This document shows, one piece after another, positions 44,991-56,969 of a stretch of 64,000 nucleotides of DNA. The translations under genes were made by a program, and so were the position numbers. A model generated the notes under the pieces. That model was not told where the DNA came from, did not search any database, and saw only the letters and a list, made by a program, of their open reading frames with translations. Numbering within the stretch: the first letter of the stretch is position 1; each line of letters starts with the position of its first letter. This DNA comes from Myxocyprinus asiaticus. Its lineage: Eukaryota; Chordata; Actinopteri; Cypriniformes; Catostomidae. The stretch is from NCBI RefSeq assembly GCF_019703515.2, contig NC_059351.1, positions 20,080,001 through 20,144,000 of the forward strand, in the 5' to 3' direction.

Positions 44991-45118
44991 TCAGATTTTT
45001 CCAAATAGCAGCAATGAACCCAAAACTACTGCAGTGATGATCAGAACACTACTAATAAGGCCGATCCGGATCCAGGGAATCTTCTCATCTGAGAGGAACT
45101 CGAATGGATCACGCTGAC
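44991..45118 (-). CDS. Ig-like locus: transmembrane exon with stop
   Basis: Encodes QRDPFEFLSDEKIPWIR, then a hydrophobic segment IGLISSVLIITAVVLGSLLL, then FGKI and TGA. One membrane helix with almost no cytoplasmic tail, hence no signalling motif. Acceptor TTCTCTCAG, phase 1. Confidence 0.6.
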
Positions 45119-45485
45119 CTGAGAGAAATCATCTGACATTAAACATACTGCATAAATAAACCTAATAGAAACATGTTTTGGGGAACATATTGCTGTATGA
45201 GTCAAAAGTTTGGAAATGCTTGACATAAATAGTTTCTCAAGAGCAGGTGTGTCCAAAACCCAACTTAATTTAAGACTTAAATCCATAGAGTTTTCATCTA
45301 TCTGTGGTCAAATAGAAATAAGCTTGATACTAACCAGAAGTGGTACTCGCTTCATGGACAGGTGGCATTTCTTTGATCACTGTGATCACTCACACAACTA
45401 GTGTTGATAGAGAGAAACAAATAGTCACAAACAAAATAACAGGTACTATGAAGAGCCTCTGGAATGTCCAGTCATGGTACATTAC

Positions 45486-45701
45486 CTTCAGTGATCTCAG
45501 CATATGTCTGCTTTGGTACATTGCTGCTTGTTGGAGTTTGAGTACTCTTAACATATGTGTGAGTTGGCAATGAGTTGCCCGCTTTAGTTTGAGTACTCAC
45601 AACAGCCGTCCAAGTTGGCACAGATCTGCTGGTGTGAGTATGCGAGTTCTCGCTGGCATTGGAGAGTGATTCCGTAATGGCTGTCATTTCAGAAGAAATG
45701 G
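45486..45701 (-). CDS. Ig-like locus: Thr/Ser-rich stalk exon
   Basis: Acceptor CTCTTCAG, donor GTAATG; phase 1 both sides, 216 nt. Residues such as SNASENSHTHTSRSVPTWTA and repeated (T/S)HTYVKSTQTPT-like stretches suggest an O-glycosylated stalk, with N-glycosylation at NAS. Confidence 0.55.
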
Positions 45702-46027
45702 CTGAAGAGACAGAGAAAAGGAGGTTACATGACTACAAGGACTTATTTGGCAGGTAAATTTCACGAAACCTGTCAAGAACATGTCTGGGTCACATTTCAC
45801 ACCAAAAAAGTTACAAAAAAAGAAATATTTTGCTTAAATACAATGAAACCTTGTGATAGGGACCAAGGCAGTTGCAAGGAGAATTACACCAGAATGTCAT
45901 TCCAAATATGTTATTTACTGACAGAGGTGCAAAACATGCAAAATAAATCAATATCTTTTATGTTTATTGCAAAATATCTCAATTTACATGTAAGAGATAA
46001 AGTAGAGTCAGCAGGTTGCTATCACAA

Positions 46028-46526
46028 ATTACTACATGGCGCTTTGGAATACTCGATTCTGATTGGTCAGTGCCGGGGTAAGGGTTAAACCCCTTCAGGG
46101 TGATTCAAGACCTGTCGGGGTTGTCGGGTTTATTTTGCGATAAACAATCAGCTGATTGTACAGTATCCTTTAAATAAACACCAAAAGGATCACCCTGAAG
46201 GGGTTTATTTTGTGATAACCGGCTGACTTAACATTATCCCGCTTGTTACATGACTACTAACCAAATAAATAAATAAATGTATCCTGCTTATCACAAGACT
46301 ATTTGCCAAATATGTTAAATATGAAACACTGATTTGAAATGATTTTATTAGCTTACTTTTAGAGATCACACAGTGATCAAAGAAGTAGGGAAGATGACTT
46401 ACAATACCCGGATGACCGGTCTGGTATGTCTTAATCCCTGAATGTGCAATTGTTACTCAAAAATATCAGACCGATAGATGGTGCGATTGACCAATCAGAT
46501 TCGAGTATCCCAGAGGCCAGTGTAAT
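46028..46526. repeat. Foldback element with nested inverted repeats
   Basis: Outer arms: 46028-46070 ('attactacatggcg...actcgattctgattggtca') against 46480-46526 ('gaccaatcagattcgagtatccc...gtgtaat'). Inner arms: 46088-46104 AACCCCTTCAGGGTGAT against 46189-46205, an exact reverse complement. Lies in an intron of the Ig-like locus; non-coding. Confidence 0.65.
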
Positions 46527-46959
46527 AAAAATATATAAGAAGTTTGAGAGTGTAGAGAGAGTGACTCGATTGCATCATTCACAGTGCGTCATGGGAGAGG
46601 TGGGTGGTCGTTGCAGAGCACTTTTGGCGCACTTTGTTTGCCGCGATTCTCTGATTGGTATATCTTGCTCTTCAGTATCATGGGTAGTGTAGTTCTTCAA
46701 CACAAATTCCGCAATAAAACATGATTTTTTTTTTTTTTTTTTTAAATGAAGTTGCTTCAACAGAAGCATATCCATCGATTAACAACCTTGGAGCTCACGG
46801 TAGGTCAGTCTTTAAAGGTTTTTAAGTTATCATTAAAAAATAAATTCCCTTATGGAGAAAATTAATGTGATTTTTACTTCCAGAACCAGACTATTGCACT
46901 CTTTTTTAAGACAATTCAAAAGTTTTCAAAAATCAATGCATACCCCCAATGATAAGCTA

Positions 46960-47307
46960 GTACTTTTCTAGGAATCCAATCCGCGGAGCCTCATAATCAG
47001 TGCTTTTGTAACAGCATTGATAAAAACCCTCGTCCAAAGCGCTTACTGACCTAATGGTCAAGGAGAAGTTACCGCAAAAGATGTTCTTTTTGGAGGGCAA
47101 GGATATGAAGGGGTTATCAGTATAAATGTGGGTCTTTCCAGAGCTGAACCGGAGAACTTCCACGTCATCTTTAAGCCACTGGATGTAGATGTCTTCCCAG
47201 GGTTTATTTTTAGGGATATTGCCATAGCACTCCAAAGGGACATTTTCACCCTCAAATGTAGCAACACAATTATGGTAAACAGATGGTTCTTTAAAAAAAG
47301 AGAGAGA
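46960..47307 (-). pseudogene. Ig-like locus: second Ig domain
   Basis: Begins after an acceptor (TTTTTTTAAAG) in phase 1: EPSVYHNCVATFEGENVPLE, then CYG, YIQWLKDDVEVLRF, GNFSLTIRSVSALDEGFYQC. These are the Ig landmarks Cys, core Trp and DxGxYxC (here DEGFYQC), with an extra Cys. After RIGFLEKY the frame stops and no suitable donor is present. Confidence 0.6.
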
Positions 47308-47338
47308 GAGAGAGAGAGAATGAGAGAGAGAGAGAGAT
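47299..47338. repeat. (GA)n microsatellite
   Basis: Interrupted (AG)n run immediately upstream, on the minus strand, of the acceptor of the second Ig exon, where it takes the place of the polypyrimidine tract (CT on the minus strand). Confidence 0.85.
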
Positions 47339-47384
47339 TCACATATGACAATATTTAACATTATTGACTTATTTAATCTATGAC

Positions 47385-47450
47385 ATGGAACGACATGAGG
47401 GTGAGTAAATGGTGGGATTTTCATTTTTTGGGTTAACTATTCTGGTACTG
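47385..47450. repeat. Right end of an 'AGGGATAGTTCAC'-type element
   Basis: 'gagggtgagtaaatggtgggattttcattttttgggttaactattc' is the characteristic right end; no left end nearby. Confidence 0.5.
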
Positions 47451-47489
47451 GCAAACTTACTAACACATGTAATAACACGGAGCACAGAG

Positions 47490-47750
47490 GATTCAGTCAT
47501 CTCCAGAGGAGTTAATATATTTCTCCATCATTAAACAACACATCTGAGAGTATGAGGGAAAAATCTCCTGTCGTTGTAGGGTCACGGAAGAACCAAACTC
47601 GGTCTTTATATCCCATCCCGACTGTGATATTGCCTTCTCGTATAGAGATAACATCTTTGCCCATTGTAAATCAATACCTTCAATAGCGACACCTGAACCA
47701 CTGCAGGGCAAGATGACGCTTCCTCCGATGTATGTCTGGACTTTGGCCAT
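47490..47750 (-). pseudogene. Ig-like locus: first (V-type) Ig domain, frameshifted
   Basis: Starts VQTYIGGSVILPCSGSG, then IDLQWAK. At that point the frame must change by one base to continue as DVISIREGNITVGMGYKDRV, WFFRDPTTTGDFSLILSDVL, then FNDGEIY and a stop. Together these form a recognisable V-type domain (first Cys, core Trp, DR then the strand E/F region), but the final Cys is replaced by a stop. Confidence 0.6.
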
Positions 47751-47980
47751 CTGAAGAAATAAAGCTAGACAAACCGGAACAGAAATCCAGATGAATCCAA
47801 ATGAATTTAGTTAAACAAACTCAATTAATTCCCCTAAAATAAAGTGTTACTTTTACTGTAAATACAAGTCAACATGAAACAAAAATGTACCCCGTTTGTT
47901 TTGTTAATACACCTGGACTTATTGTGAATACTTCATCGGTTATTATAAAGCAAAAAAAATAAATAAAAATAAATAAATAA

Positions 47981-48035
<55 letters not shown>

Positions 48036-49388
48036 AATTTTTGATTAATACTCATTAAGAACTTGCTCTGCCTCTGAAACATCTTTCCTTATTCAGTGAC
48101 ATCACCAAGCCCTCTTATTCTGTGTTCCATTCAAAATCTGATGTTGTATATTCTGACTTATCTCCAAACTCTGCTCATAAATCCATTCCATTGCCTGATG
48201 CTTGGAAGATGACTTTTAAGGAAATAAAACTGCACAGCTACCGTTAGCTTAGCAGGTGTACAGAAACGTCTCCTGGCAACCAAATTGCTATGCTATGCAA
48301 TGGTTACATTTGATACAAGGGTACGATTATCAAAAGAGAGTATAATTTACTGTATTTTACACACCTGTCTCTGCAAAGGTTTGCAAAACAAGTTTTATTA
48401 TCATTAGATGTATTTCACTGAAAAAGTGAATGTTTATCAGTAAATCTGAAAATCTCCCTGGGTGCCAACATGTTTGCATGAATCATACAACCGCATCTTG
48501 GCAAAATCGGAGTTGGAGAGTTTCCAAGCTGCAAGTCTGGCTTTAAGTGGCGTTCTATTGCATTTTTCAAAGTAAAAAGTTGGAAAGTATGACTTTCCGT
48601 TTTGAAAGGAACTCAACATTACGAGTCATTTAGGCCAAATGCACTGTTGTGTTAAAAAAGCTAGACGCATCACAACGAATGGAACAGAAAGCAGGAGTCT
48701 CGAGAATTTTCTTAACTTGTCACAGTCGCTGTATCAGAATGTCCATACTTCACTACTATATAGTATAGTATAGCCAAAAACAGTATGCCAATGCAGTAGT
48801 ATGTCCAAATCCTCAATTTTCATAATATAATATAATATAATATAATAAGCGGATGACCTACTATTTTTGGCAAGATTCTGAAGCGCAGATCGACACTTTA
48901 CTATCCCATAATCCCTCGGGAGCCAAGGAGACACAGCTCTTTTCAACTGCAAGTGCTATATATGCCAAGAAAGTTTTTTCTTTTGCTTAAATGGTGCTTG
49001 TTTAACAAAACCAGAATAGATTATTTTCACAGTTGTTGTTAAGTCATATATTCGAGTCATGGGTCAATACCTACATCCCTGGATAAAGTATGTCTGGAAT
49101 CTAATCACACTATTTGCATGCATACTTATAAAATGTTGGCCTAGTGTTTTACCGGCCTATAAAATGGCATGTCTGTCAAATGCATCATAACGGTCAAAGA
49201 CCTCAGCCTATTACATGTTTACATTGACCTACAAATTTAAAATAGTACAGTGGAACGCAAGAATGTGTCCTGTGTGTACAGACCCTTACTTTTTAACCCT
49301 TCCAAACAAGGCAGTTTCTAAGCATATGAAGTCTATTAATGAAATCCTTCTTGGAGGCCCCCACAATCAACCCAATGATTACATTCTC

Positions 49389-49425
<37 letters not shown>

Positions 49426-50689
49426 CTTGCTTTGCGGGGCCCCCTTGTGGTTCGGAGGCCCTAAGCACCCGCTTAAACAGCTTATATCTAGAAGCTGCCC
49501 TGCTTCCAAAGTCCTGCTCCTCCCCACCCTGTATTATTTATTTTGGTGTTGTTTCACTAGAAATACATCTCGACACAGAAGAAAAATGGGTTTCATTTTG
49601 ACTTATCAGAGATTAAATATTTAGCACCTACCGTTCAGGGTGAGTAAAAATCAAAGCAGGGCCAAGAATATTCATTTTTACTCAGAAAACCTAATAATTA
49701 AAAAAAAATAAAAAATAAATAAAATAAAAAAAAAGAGGAAAAACTAACCATTCTATAAAAATTTTTAATAGTAAATATTATCTTATGCTATTATATAACC
49801 TAATAGGGGTCTTGACCACTGAAAAAAAAAAAAAGTTTCTACTACAAAAAGCTTGAATTTTATTGAGCATACCTAGCAGGGCATGTTGTCACAATGGGAA
49901 CCTGCTGTTTCTGAACACTGATTTTTGTTTTTCGCTTGTTGGCCCAACAACTATTACAAAAATACAGTGATATTGGAATTAATAACTATTCTGTAATATT
50001 GTCAGGCTGTTTGAGACAGAGCGAATTGTTTTGAATTCTTCCAATGAATAATAGTATAATATTGTCTAACCATTTCACTACTAAAGATTAAACTACTGTC
50101 CAGATTTAAATATCTCTGTCACTTCTAAAGCTTTATTTAAAAGTGCTGACTATCATGACACCACTGAAACTAAATCCATATAAACCACACGAGACACTAG
50201 TCAAATAACATGCCAACTCGTGGTGTGTAAGTTTGACAATCATGATGTCAATTTGAGATCTAACATTAATAATTAAGTAGCTGCCTACTGTGGTACAGTG
50301 ATGTTTAATTTTACTATGGTGCTGTATGATCATCATACTCATTAACCATGGATTATTAAATAAATCAATCAATTATTATTATTATTAAATATAAAATAAT
50401 AATAATAATAATAATAATAATAAGTATCAATTTCGAACAGACATTTAACCAGTAATAATAGCTATTTATATATTAGAATTTATAATGTTATATTCATTGC
50501 ACCTCATATTTCTTAAATGTTAAAAATTTTACAAAGACAACAATGAAGAGGAAATTAAAATATAGACTGGTTATAAACAGTCCTGTTGTAGTCGCCATTA
50601 GCAACCTAAATGTTCATATGAAAGCAGGCCTACTTAAGAGTATATTTAGATCATTGTACATCAATAAAATCCTTCTAATCCATAGTTCC
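47751..50689. other. No gene seen; microsatellites and repeat fragments
   Basis: (TA)n at 47982-48031; 'aatat' repeats at 48822-48846; (TA)n at 49393-49422; 'aat' repeats at 50374-50421. 48745-48800 and 48860-48960 resemble 'tactatatagtata' sequence frequent near cyprinid genes. No supported coding frame. Confidence 0.45.
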
Positions 50690-52065
<1,376 letters not shown>

Positions 52066-52069
52066 TATG

Positions 52070-52073
<4 letters not shown>

Positions 52074-52132
<59 letters not shown>
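52074..52132. repeat. (TA)n microsatellite
   Basis: Long uninterrupted TA run between the Tc1 remnant and the next element; TA is the Tc1 target. Confidence 0.9.
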
Positions 52133-52135
<3 letters not shown>

Positions 52136-52142
<7 letters not shown>

Positions 52143-52625
52143 TCTACCGGTCAAACATTTTGAAACACATTCTTTATTATATATATTTCACATTTTAGAA
52201 TAATAGTAAAGTCATCAAAACTGTGGAATAACAAATGGAACTATGGGAATTATGTTGTGACTAAACAAAATCCAAAATAAATCAAAACTGTGTTATATTT
52301 TAGCATCTTCAGTAGTCACCCATGTACTCTTGACATTTTCTCAACCAACTTCTTGAGGTATCACCCTGGGTTGCTTTTTAAACATTATTGAAGGAGTTCC
52401 ATCTATATGCTGGTCACTTATTATTCGGTCCAAGTCATCAATTTAAAAAATGTTTTTTTTTAATTAAATTTTAGTTTTGTAATGAAATAAATATGTTGGC
52501 ACAATTATATTTTTGCCTACAAAACTAATTTCAAACATTTAAGCATTCGCCTTCAGATCAAAAGGTTAAGCTCATGAGAAACTTTTCAGGCAAGTGACCC
52601 CAAATTTTTGAACAGTAGTGTGTGT
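52136..52625. mobile_element. Short Tc1-type non-autonomous element
   Basis: Left end 'cactctaccggtcaaacattttga', right end 'ccccaaatttttgaacagtagtgtg'. Reverse-complemented, the right end reads CACTACTGTTCAAAAATTTG, an imperfect match to the left. About 490 bp, no transposase; flanked by TA/TG repeats. Confidence 0.65.
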
Positions 52626-53539
52626 GTATATATATATATATATGTGTGTGTTTTTGAAGTTTAATTAAATTAATAATAAAAAAAATAAAACTCAAAACCT
52701 TTGATTTTTTACCAAAAAGTACCATTGTACTATTTTTTTCCAAGACGTTTTACCATAGTATTCTTTGAAGTATCTTGGATAACAGTCAGTGCAAATACCA
52801 TGGAACATGAATACCTATACATTTACACTATTTAACTATATATCAACATATATTTCACACTACATGATTTTGCCATCTGGTAACTTCATTGTACCATGAT
52901 ACATGGTAATTGTATATTTTGTAAGGAAAATACCGGTTTGTAAATACTTTGCTTGCTTAAATTTATTACACATTTCTTAAAAAAACAAAAAAAACAAAAA
53001 AAACAAAAAAAAACAACAACACTCAAATGCTCACCTTAAAACCTTTTGATTTACACATGCCCGCACTCACATTTCTGTGAAATACAAAGCAAGAAATATT
53101 TCAAATAATATAATATTATAAATCCATACAAGTGAGAAGTCAAAACATCCCCATGAATATATTTCACATGCACTTCTTTAAAAAGGCAAATAGTTTCTTT
53201 CATTCCACTCCATAAAAAAAATGACAAATAAAATTAAAACTTAAAAAAAGAAATAACAGCTGGCTATCTGTGAGAGTCCACATATTCAGAGACAGTGTAC
53301 ATTAATAGCTAAAGACCCTGAATAAAAACAGTTAAAATCTAATTCTACATTCCATTCCAGCACACAGGTACTCGTTTAAAAAACAGCGGCTACTCGTGTA
53401 AGCCTGTACACTAATTGTAAGCTACCATGCCACCGTCAGTTTGATATGCCAACAGATATTAATAGCCCCATCAAGTCCTCTTTAAATATTTTCAGTGAAT
53501 GTGGAGGCCGTACAGGAGGAGGTGAAATCTGTGTGATTC
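52626..53539. other. Presumed donson 3' UTR and spacer
   Basis: AT-rich. On the minus strand, AATAAA corresponds to 52962-52967, about 570 nt beyond the donson stop, a possible poly(A) signal. (AAAAAAC)n-like repeats at 52978-53022. Confidence 0.3.
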
Positions 53540-53677
53540 TCAGGACTTCCAGCTGTATGAGTGCTCTCTCATGTGTAGCTGTCTGAGTGCATTCTTGCCC
53601 AACAAGGTTGGTGCTGCCAGCTGTTGCACGGTACTCTGCTGTAGACCACATCTTCCCAGATCCTGGACTACAGCCTC
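53540..53677 (-). CDS. donson: donson last coding exon
   Basis: 46 codons including stop: [20 protein letters not shown], then [20 protein letters not shown] and S. Acceptor AATATTTATAG. A longer overlapping frame in another phase ([10 protein letters not shown]...) is a shadow, since only this frame joins the upstream exon. Confidence 0.8.
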   Translation of the reverse strand, partial: EAVVQDLGRCGLQQSTVQQLAAPTLLGKNALRQLHMREHSYSWKS

Positions 53678-54828
53678 CTATAAATATTAACAAGACAAGA
53701 GGTTGAGTAAAAGACCCATAGAGACATTAGAGGTCAGATCCTGAGGAATGTTCCTTCAGATTTTAAAATAAGAGTTTAGTGTACTATGAAAACATACCGC
53801 AACTTTCTGAACTCAAAACTTCAAGTAAAAATAAAATAAAGAGCATTTATTGAAACTAAACTGCAAACTAATATGGAGAAAGTAGGATAAATGCTAGTGC
53901 TAAAAGGATCACTGTGACAACCGCCCCACTTCAGTGGTGGAGCGGCACTGGTGGTGACGAGCGCGTAAATTAGGGCTGGGCATTGATCCAGATTTCCCAA
54001 TTCGATTCAATTCCAATTCACAAGCTCTCGATTCGATTCGGATTTCATTTCGATATCGATTCATATGGCTATATTTCAGTTATAATGTCCCTTTTGCTTA
54101 CATGAAAGAAATGATTTTCCAGCTAATGCTGTTAATTATACAGAAGACCTTCTAACTAGGTACATTACGAAAATATAAATTTTTCTAATTATACTTTATT
54201 AGTTTTTTTGTTGTTTTATCATTTTGGTCACATTTTGGCTTTATAAAAATAAATGTATTCAATCAATAAATAACATTATATTTCATATATTATTTTTTGT
54301 TACATGTTCATTTGTACTATTTGTACATTGATTTGCTAAACACGGGCTGAAATCGGGACTGTCTCTAAGAAAACTGGCATTTCTGTAAAGAGCCTCTGTA
54401 AATAAGCACGTTAATGACAGAGGACTCGAGCGGCTATATCTTATCTTATCTGTACTATGCATGATTACAATTAAATTTCTCTATTTTTGTTGTTTCTTTT
54501 ATCATCAACTCACTGTAAAGAACAGAAAGGGTATTAAAAGAGACATTATTCAATGACAAATGGGTTGCGTGGATCTAATCTTTAGACACACATTACTGTG
54601 CTGTAAACTTACCAGTTGTTGTTGTTCAGCTGTTTGGCTGATGGGTACGTTGAGTACGGCGGTAGGTTCGTGTGTGTAGAGCGCTACACTGAAGTCTCCT
54701 CTCTGAGCGGGTTTCAGGAGCTGTATCAGTGCGTGCAACGTGTGAGGCATGATGGCTCCTGTCACCTCCAGGCTGCACACGTCCTGATAACCCGTTCTCA
54801 CCCGAGTCTTCACATTCACTGAGCGCGC
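53540..54828 (-). CDS. donson: donson-like gene, last two coding exons
   Basis: DONSON is a replication-fork and origin-licensing helper that promotes loading of the CMG helicase. Two minus-strand exons (54613-54828 and 53540-53677) join in phase 0 and end with TGA. The encoded 117 residues contain [20 protein letters not shown] and EPTAVLNV, then [12 protein letters not shown] and the C-terminus HSYSWKS. From memory of the family this fits the DONSON C-terminus, and the converging position next to son agrees. I recalled the family pattern rather than aligning it. Earlier exons are probably outside the window. Confidence 0.8.
53678..54612 (-). other. donson last intron
   Basis: Contains a DNA-transposon-like fragment at 53972-54070 ('gggctgggcattgat...attcgattc...atatcgattc'). 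Otherwise AT-rich. Confidence 0.5.
54613..54828 (-). CDS. donson: donson penultimate coding exon
   Basis: 72 codons, phase 0 at both ends; acceptor TTATCTCTTCAG, donor [26 protein letters not shown], then [49 protein letters not shown]. Confidence 0.8.
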
Positions 54829-54976
54829 CTGAAGAGATAATGCACACAAAACATGCTTACAATCAACATGAAAGTGAAATAGGATATTCACTGAGGAATG
54901 AAATGTAGGGTGAGACTTGATTTTAACTGCTGGAAGTTGAGATGATGTTTCAAGAAGCGGAGCAAGTTGTTATATA

Positions 54977-56556
54977 CAGGTGCATCTCAATAAATTAGAA
55001 TGTTGTGGAAAAGTTCATTTATTTCATTAATTCAACTCAAATTGTGAAACTCGTGTATTAAATAAATTCAATGCACACAGACTGAAGTAGTTTAAGTCTT
55101 TGGTTCTTTTAATTGTGATGATTTTGGCTCACATTTAACAAAAACCCACCAATTCACTATCTCAAAAAATTAGAATATTTTGACATGCCATCAGCTAATC
55201 AACTCAAAACACCTGCAAAGGTTTCCTGAGCCTTCAAAATGGTCTCTCAGTTTGGTTCACTAGGCTACACAATCATGGGGAAGACTGCTGATCTGACAGT
55301 TGTCCAGAAGACAATCATTGACACCCTTCACAAGGAGGGTAAGCCACAAACATTCATTGCCAAAGAAGCTGGCTGTTCACAGAGTGCTGTATCCAAGCAT
55401 GTTAACAGAAAGTTGAGTGGAAAGAAAAAGTGTGGAAGAAAAAGATGCACAACCAACCGAGAGAACCGCAGCCTTATGATTGTCAAGCAAAAACGATTCA
55501 AGAATTTGGGTGAACTTCACAAGGAATGGACTGAGGCTGGGGTCAAGCCATCAAGAGCCACCACACACAGACATGTCAAGGAATTTGGCTACAGTTGTCG
55601 TATTCCTCTTGTTAAGTCACTCCTGAACCACAGACAACGTCAGAGGCGTCTTACCTGGGCTAAGGAGAAGAAGAACTGGACTGTTGCCCAGTGTTCCAAA
55701 GTCCTCTTTTCAGATGAGAGCAAGTTTTGTATTTCATTTGGAAACCAAGGTCCTAGAGTCTGGAGGAAGGGTGGAGAAGCTCATAGCTCAAGTTGCTTGA
55801 AGTCCAGTGTTAAGTTTCCACAGTCTGTGATGATTTGGGGTGCAATGTCATCTGCTGGTGTTGGTCCATTGTGTTTTTTGAAAACCAAAGTCACTGCACC
55901 CGTTTACCAAGAAATTTTGGAGCACTTCATGCTTCCTTCTGCTGACCAGCTTTTTAAAGATGCTGATTTCATTTTCCAGCAGGATTTGGCACCTGCCCAC
56001 ACTGCCAAAAGCACCAAAAGTTGGTTAAATGACCATGGTGTTGGTGTGCTTGACTGGCCAGCAAACTCACCAGATCTGAACCCCATAGAGAATCTATGGG
56101 GTACTGTCAAGAGGAAAATGAGAAACAAGAGACCAAAAAATGCAGATGAGCTGAAGGCCACTGTCAAAGAAACCTGGGCTTCCATACCACCTCAGCAGTG
56201 CCACAAACTGATCACCTCCATGCCATGCCGAATTGAGGCAGTAATTAAAGCAAAAGGAGCCCCTACCAAGTATTGAGTACATATACAGTAAAAGAACATA
56301 CTTTCCAGAAGGCCAACAATTCACTAAAAATGTTTTTTTTATTGGTCTTATGATGTATTCTAATTTTTTGAGATAGTGAATTGGTGGGTTTTTGTTAAAT
56401 GTTTGCCAAAATCATCACAATTAAAAGAACCAAAGACTTAAACTACTTCAGTCTGTGTGCACTGAATTTATTTAATACACAAGTTTCACAATTTGAGTTG
56501 AATTACTGAAATAAATGAACTTTTCCATGACATTCTAATTTATTGAGATGCACCTG
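54977..56556 (+). mobile_element. Tc1 element, apparently complete, in donson intron
   Basis: 1,580 bp with TA on both sides (54975-54976, 56557-56558). Terminal inverted repeats of about 195 bp start CAGGTGCATCTCAATAAATT on both strands and differ at only about seven positions. Long repeats with inner direct-repeat-like copies are the IR/DR arrangement. The single gene inside has no stop or frameshift. The element is opposite in orientation to donson. Confidence 0.92.
55275..56276 (+). CDS. Tc1 transposase, intact frame (333 aa)
   Basis: DNA cut-and-paste transposase. N-terminal paired-like helix-turn-helix domain (about residues 1-110, with SQSAVSKHVN recognition-helix region and a basic KKKCGRKR stretch that could be the nuclear signal), then the DDE domain. 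First Asp in LFSDESKFCI, Gly-rich box near MIWGAMSSAG, second Asp in FQQDLAPAHTA, Glu in NPIENLWG, 34 residues after the second Asp (DD34E). Ends GAPTKY and TGA. I chose the ATG at 55275 because Tc1 proteins usually begin MGKT; an in-frame ATG lies at 55239 and would add 12 residues. Length is normal for the family. Confidence 0.9.
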   Translation: MGKTADLTVVQKTIIDTLHKEGKPQTFIAKEAGCSQSAVSKHVNRKLSGKKKCGRKRCTTNRENRSLMIVKQKRFKNLGELHKEWTEAGVKPSRATTHRHVKEFGYSCRIPLVKSLLNHRQRQRRLTWAKEKKNWTVAQCSKVLFSDESKFCISFGNQGPRVWRKGGEAHSSSCLKSSVKFPQSVMIWGAMSSAGVGPLCFLKTKVTAPVYQEILEHFMLPSADQLFKDADFIFQQDLAPAHTAKSTKSWLNDHGVGVLDWPANSPDLNPIENLWGTVKRKMRNKRPKNADELKATVKETWASIPPQQCHKLITSMPCRIEAVIKAKGAPTKY

Positions 56557-56969
56557 TATATATATGATTAAAGATTACATGGACAAACATTTTGTTTCTT
56601 TGAAATAATGTGCACTGGTAAACCGTTTAATCGCAAGACCAGAAACATACATAAAGAAAGAAAAATAAATCTACACACACTGAGCACTTTATTAGGAACA
56701 CCTGTACACGTCATGCGATTAATGCAATTAATAAAATCATTAGGGGTGTAAATCGGCAGTTTCATTACAATACGATCTTGTATCGATTCTCTTAGCCAGT
56801 GATCCAGTGCTTTTAGATACCTCAAAGTCCGCCACAATACGATTTCAATTAGATTCATGGGCCTGCGTTCGATATTACAATATTATGTACCTATTTGCAC
56901 GATCGATTACATTTATTATATAAAAAAAAATGTAATGGTGGTTGTTAGTGTAGAAAGGCTAACTACATA

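Larger units (their letters stand above)
44991..47750 (-). pseudogene. Ig-superfamily membrane receptor-like locus, partly decayed
   Basis: Minus strand, four exon-like blocks in the order of a type I membrane receptor: V-type Ig domain (47750-47490), second Ig domain (about 47307-46960), Thr/Ser-rich stalk (45701-45486), transmembrane exon with stop (45118-44991). The stalk and transmembrane exons splice cleanly in phase 1. The first Ig domain has a one-base frame loss after the core Trp and a stop where the second Cys is expected. The second Ig domain has no phase-1 GT donor. No signal-peptide exon was found. Fish genomes hold many such rapidly changing receptors; I cannot assign a subfamily. 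Confidence 0.6.
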
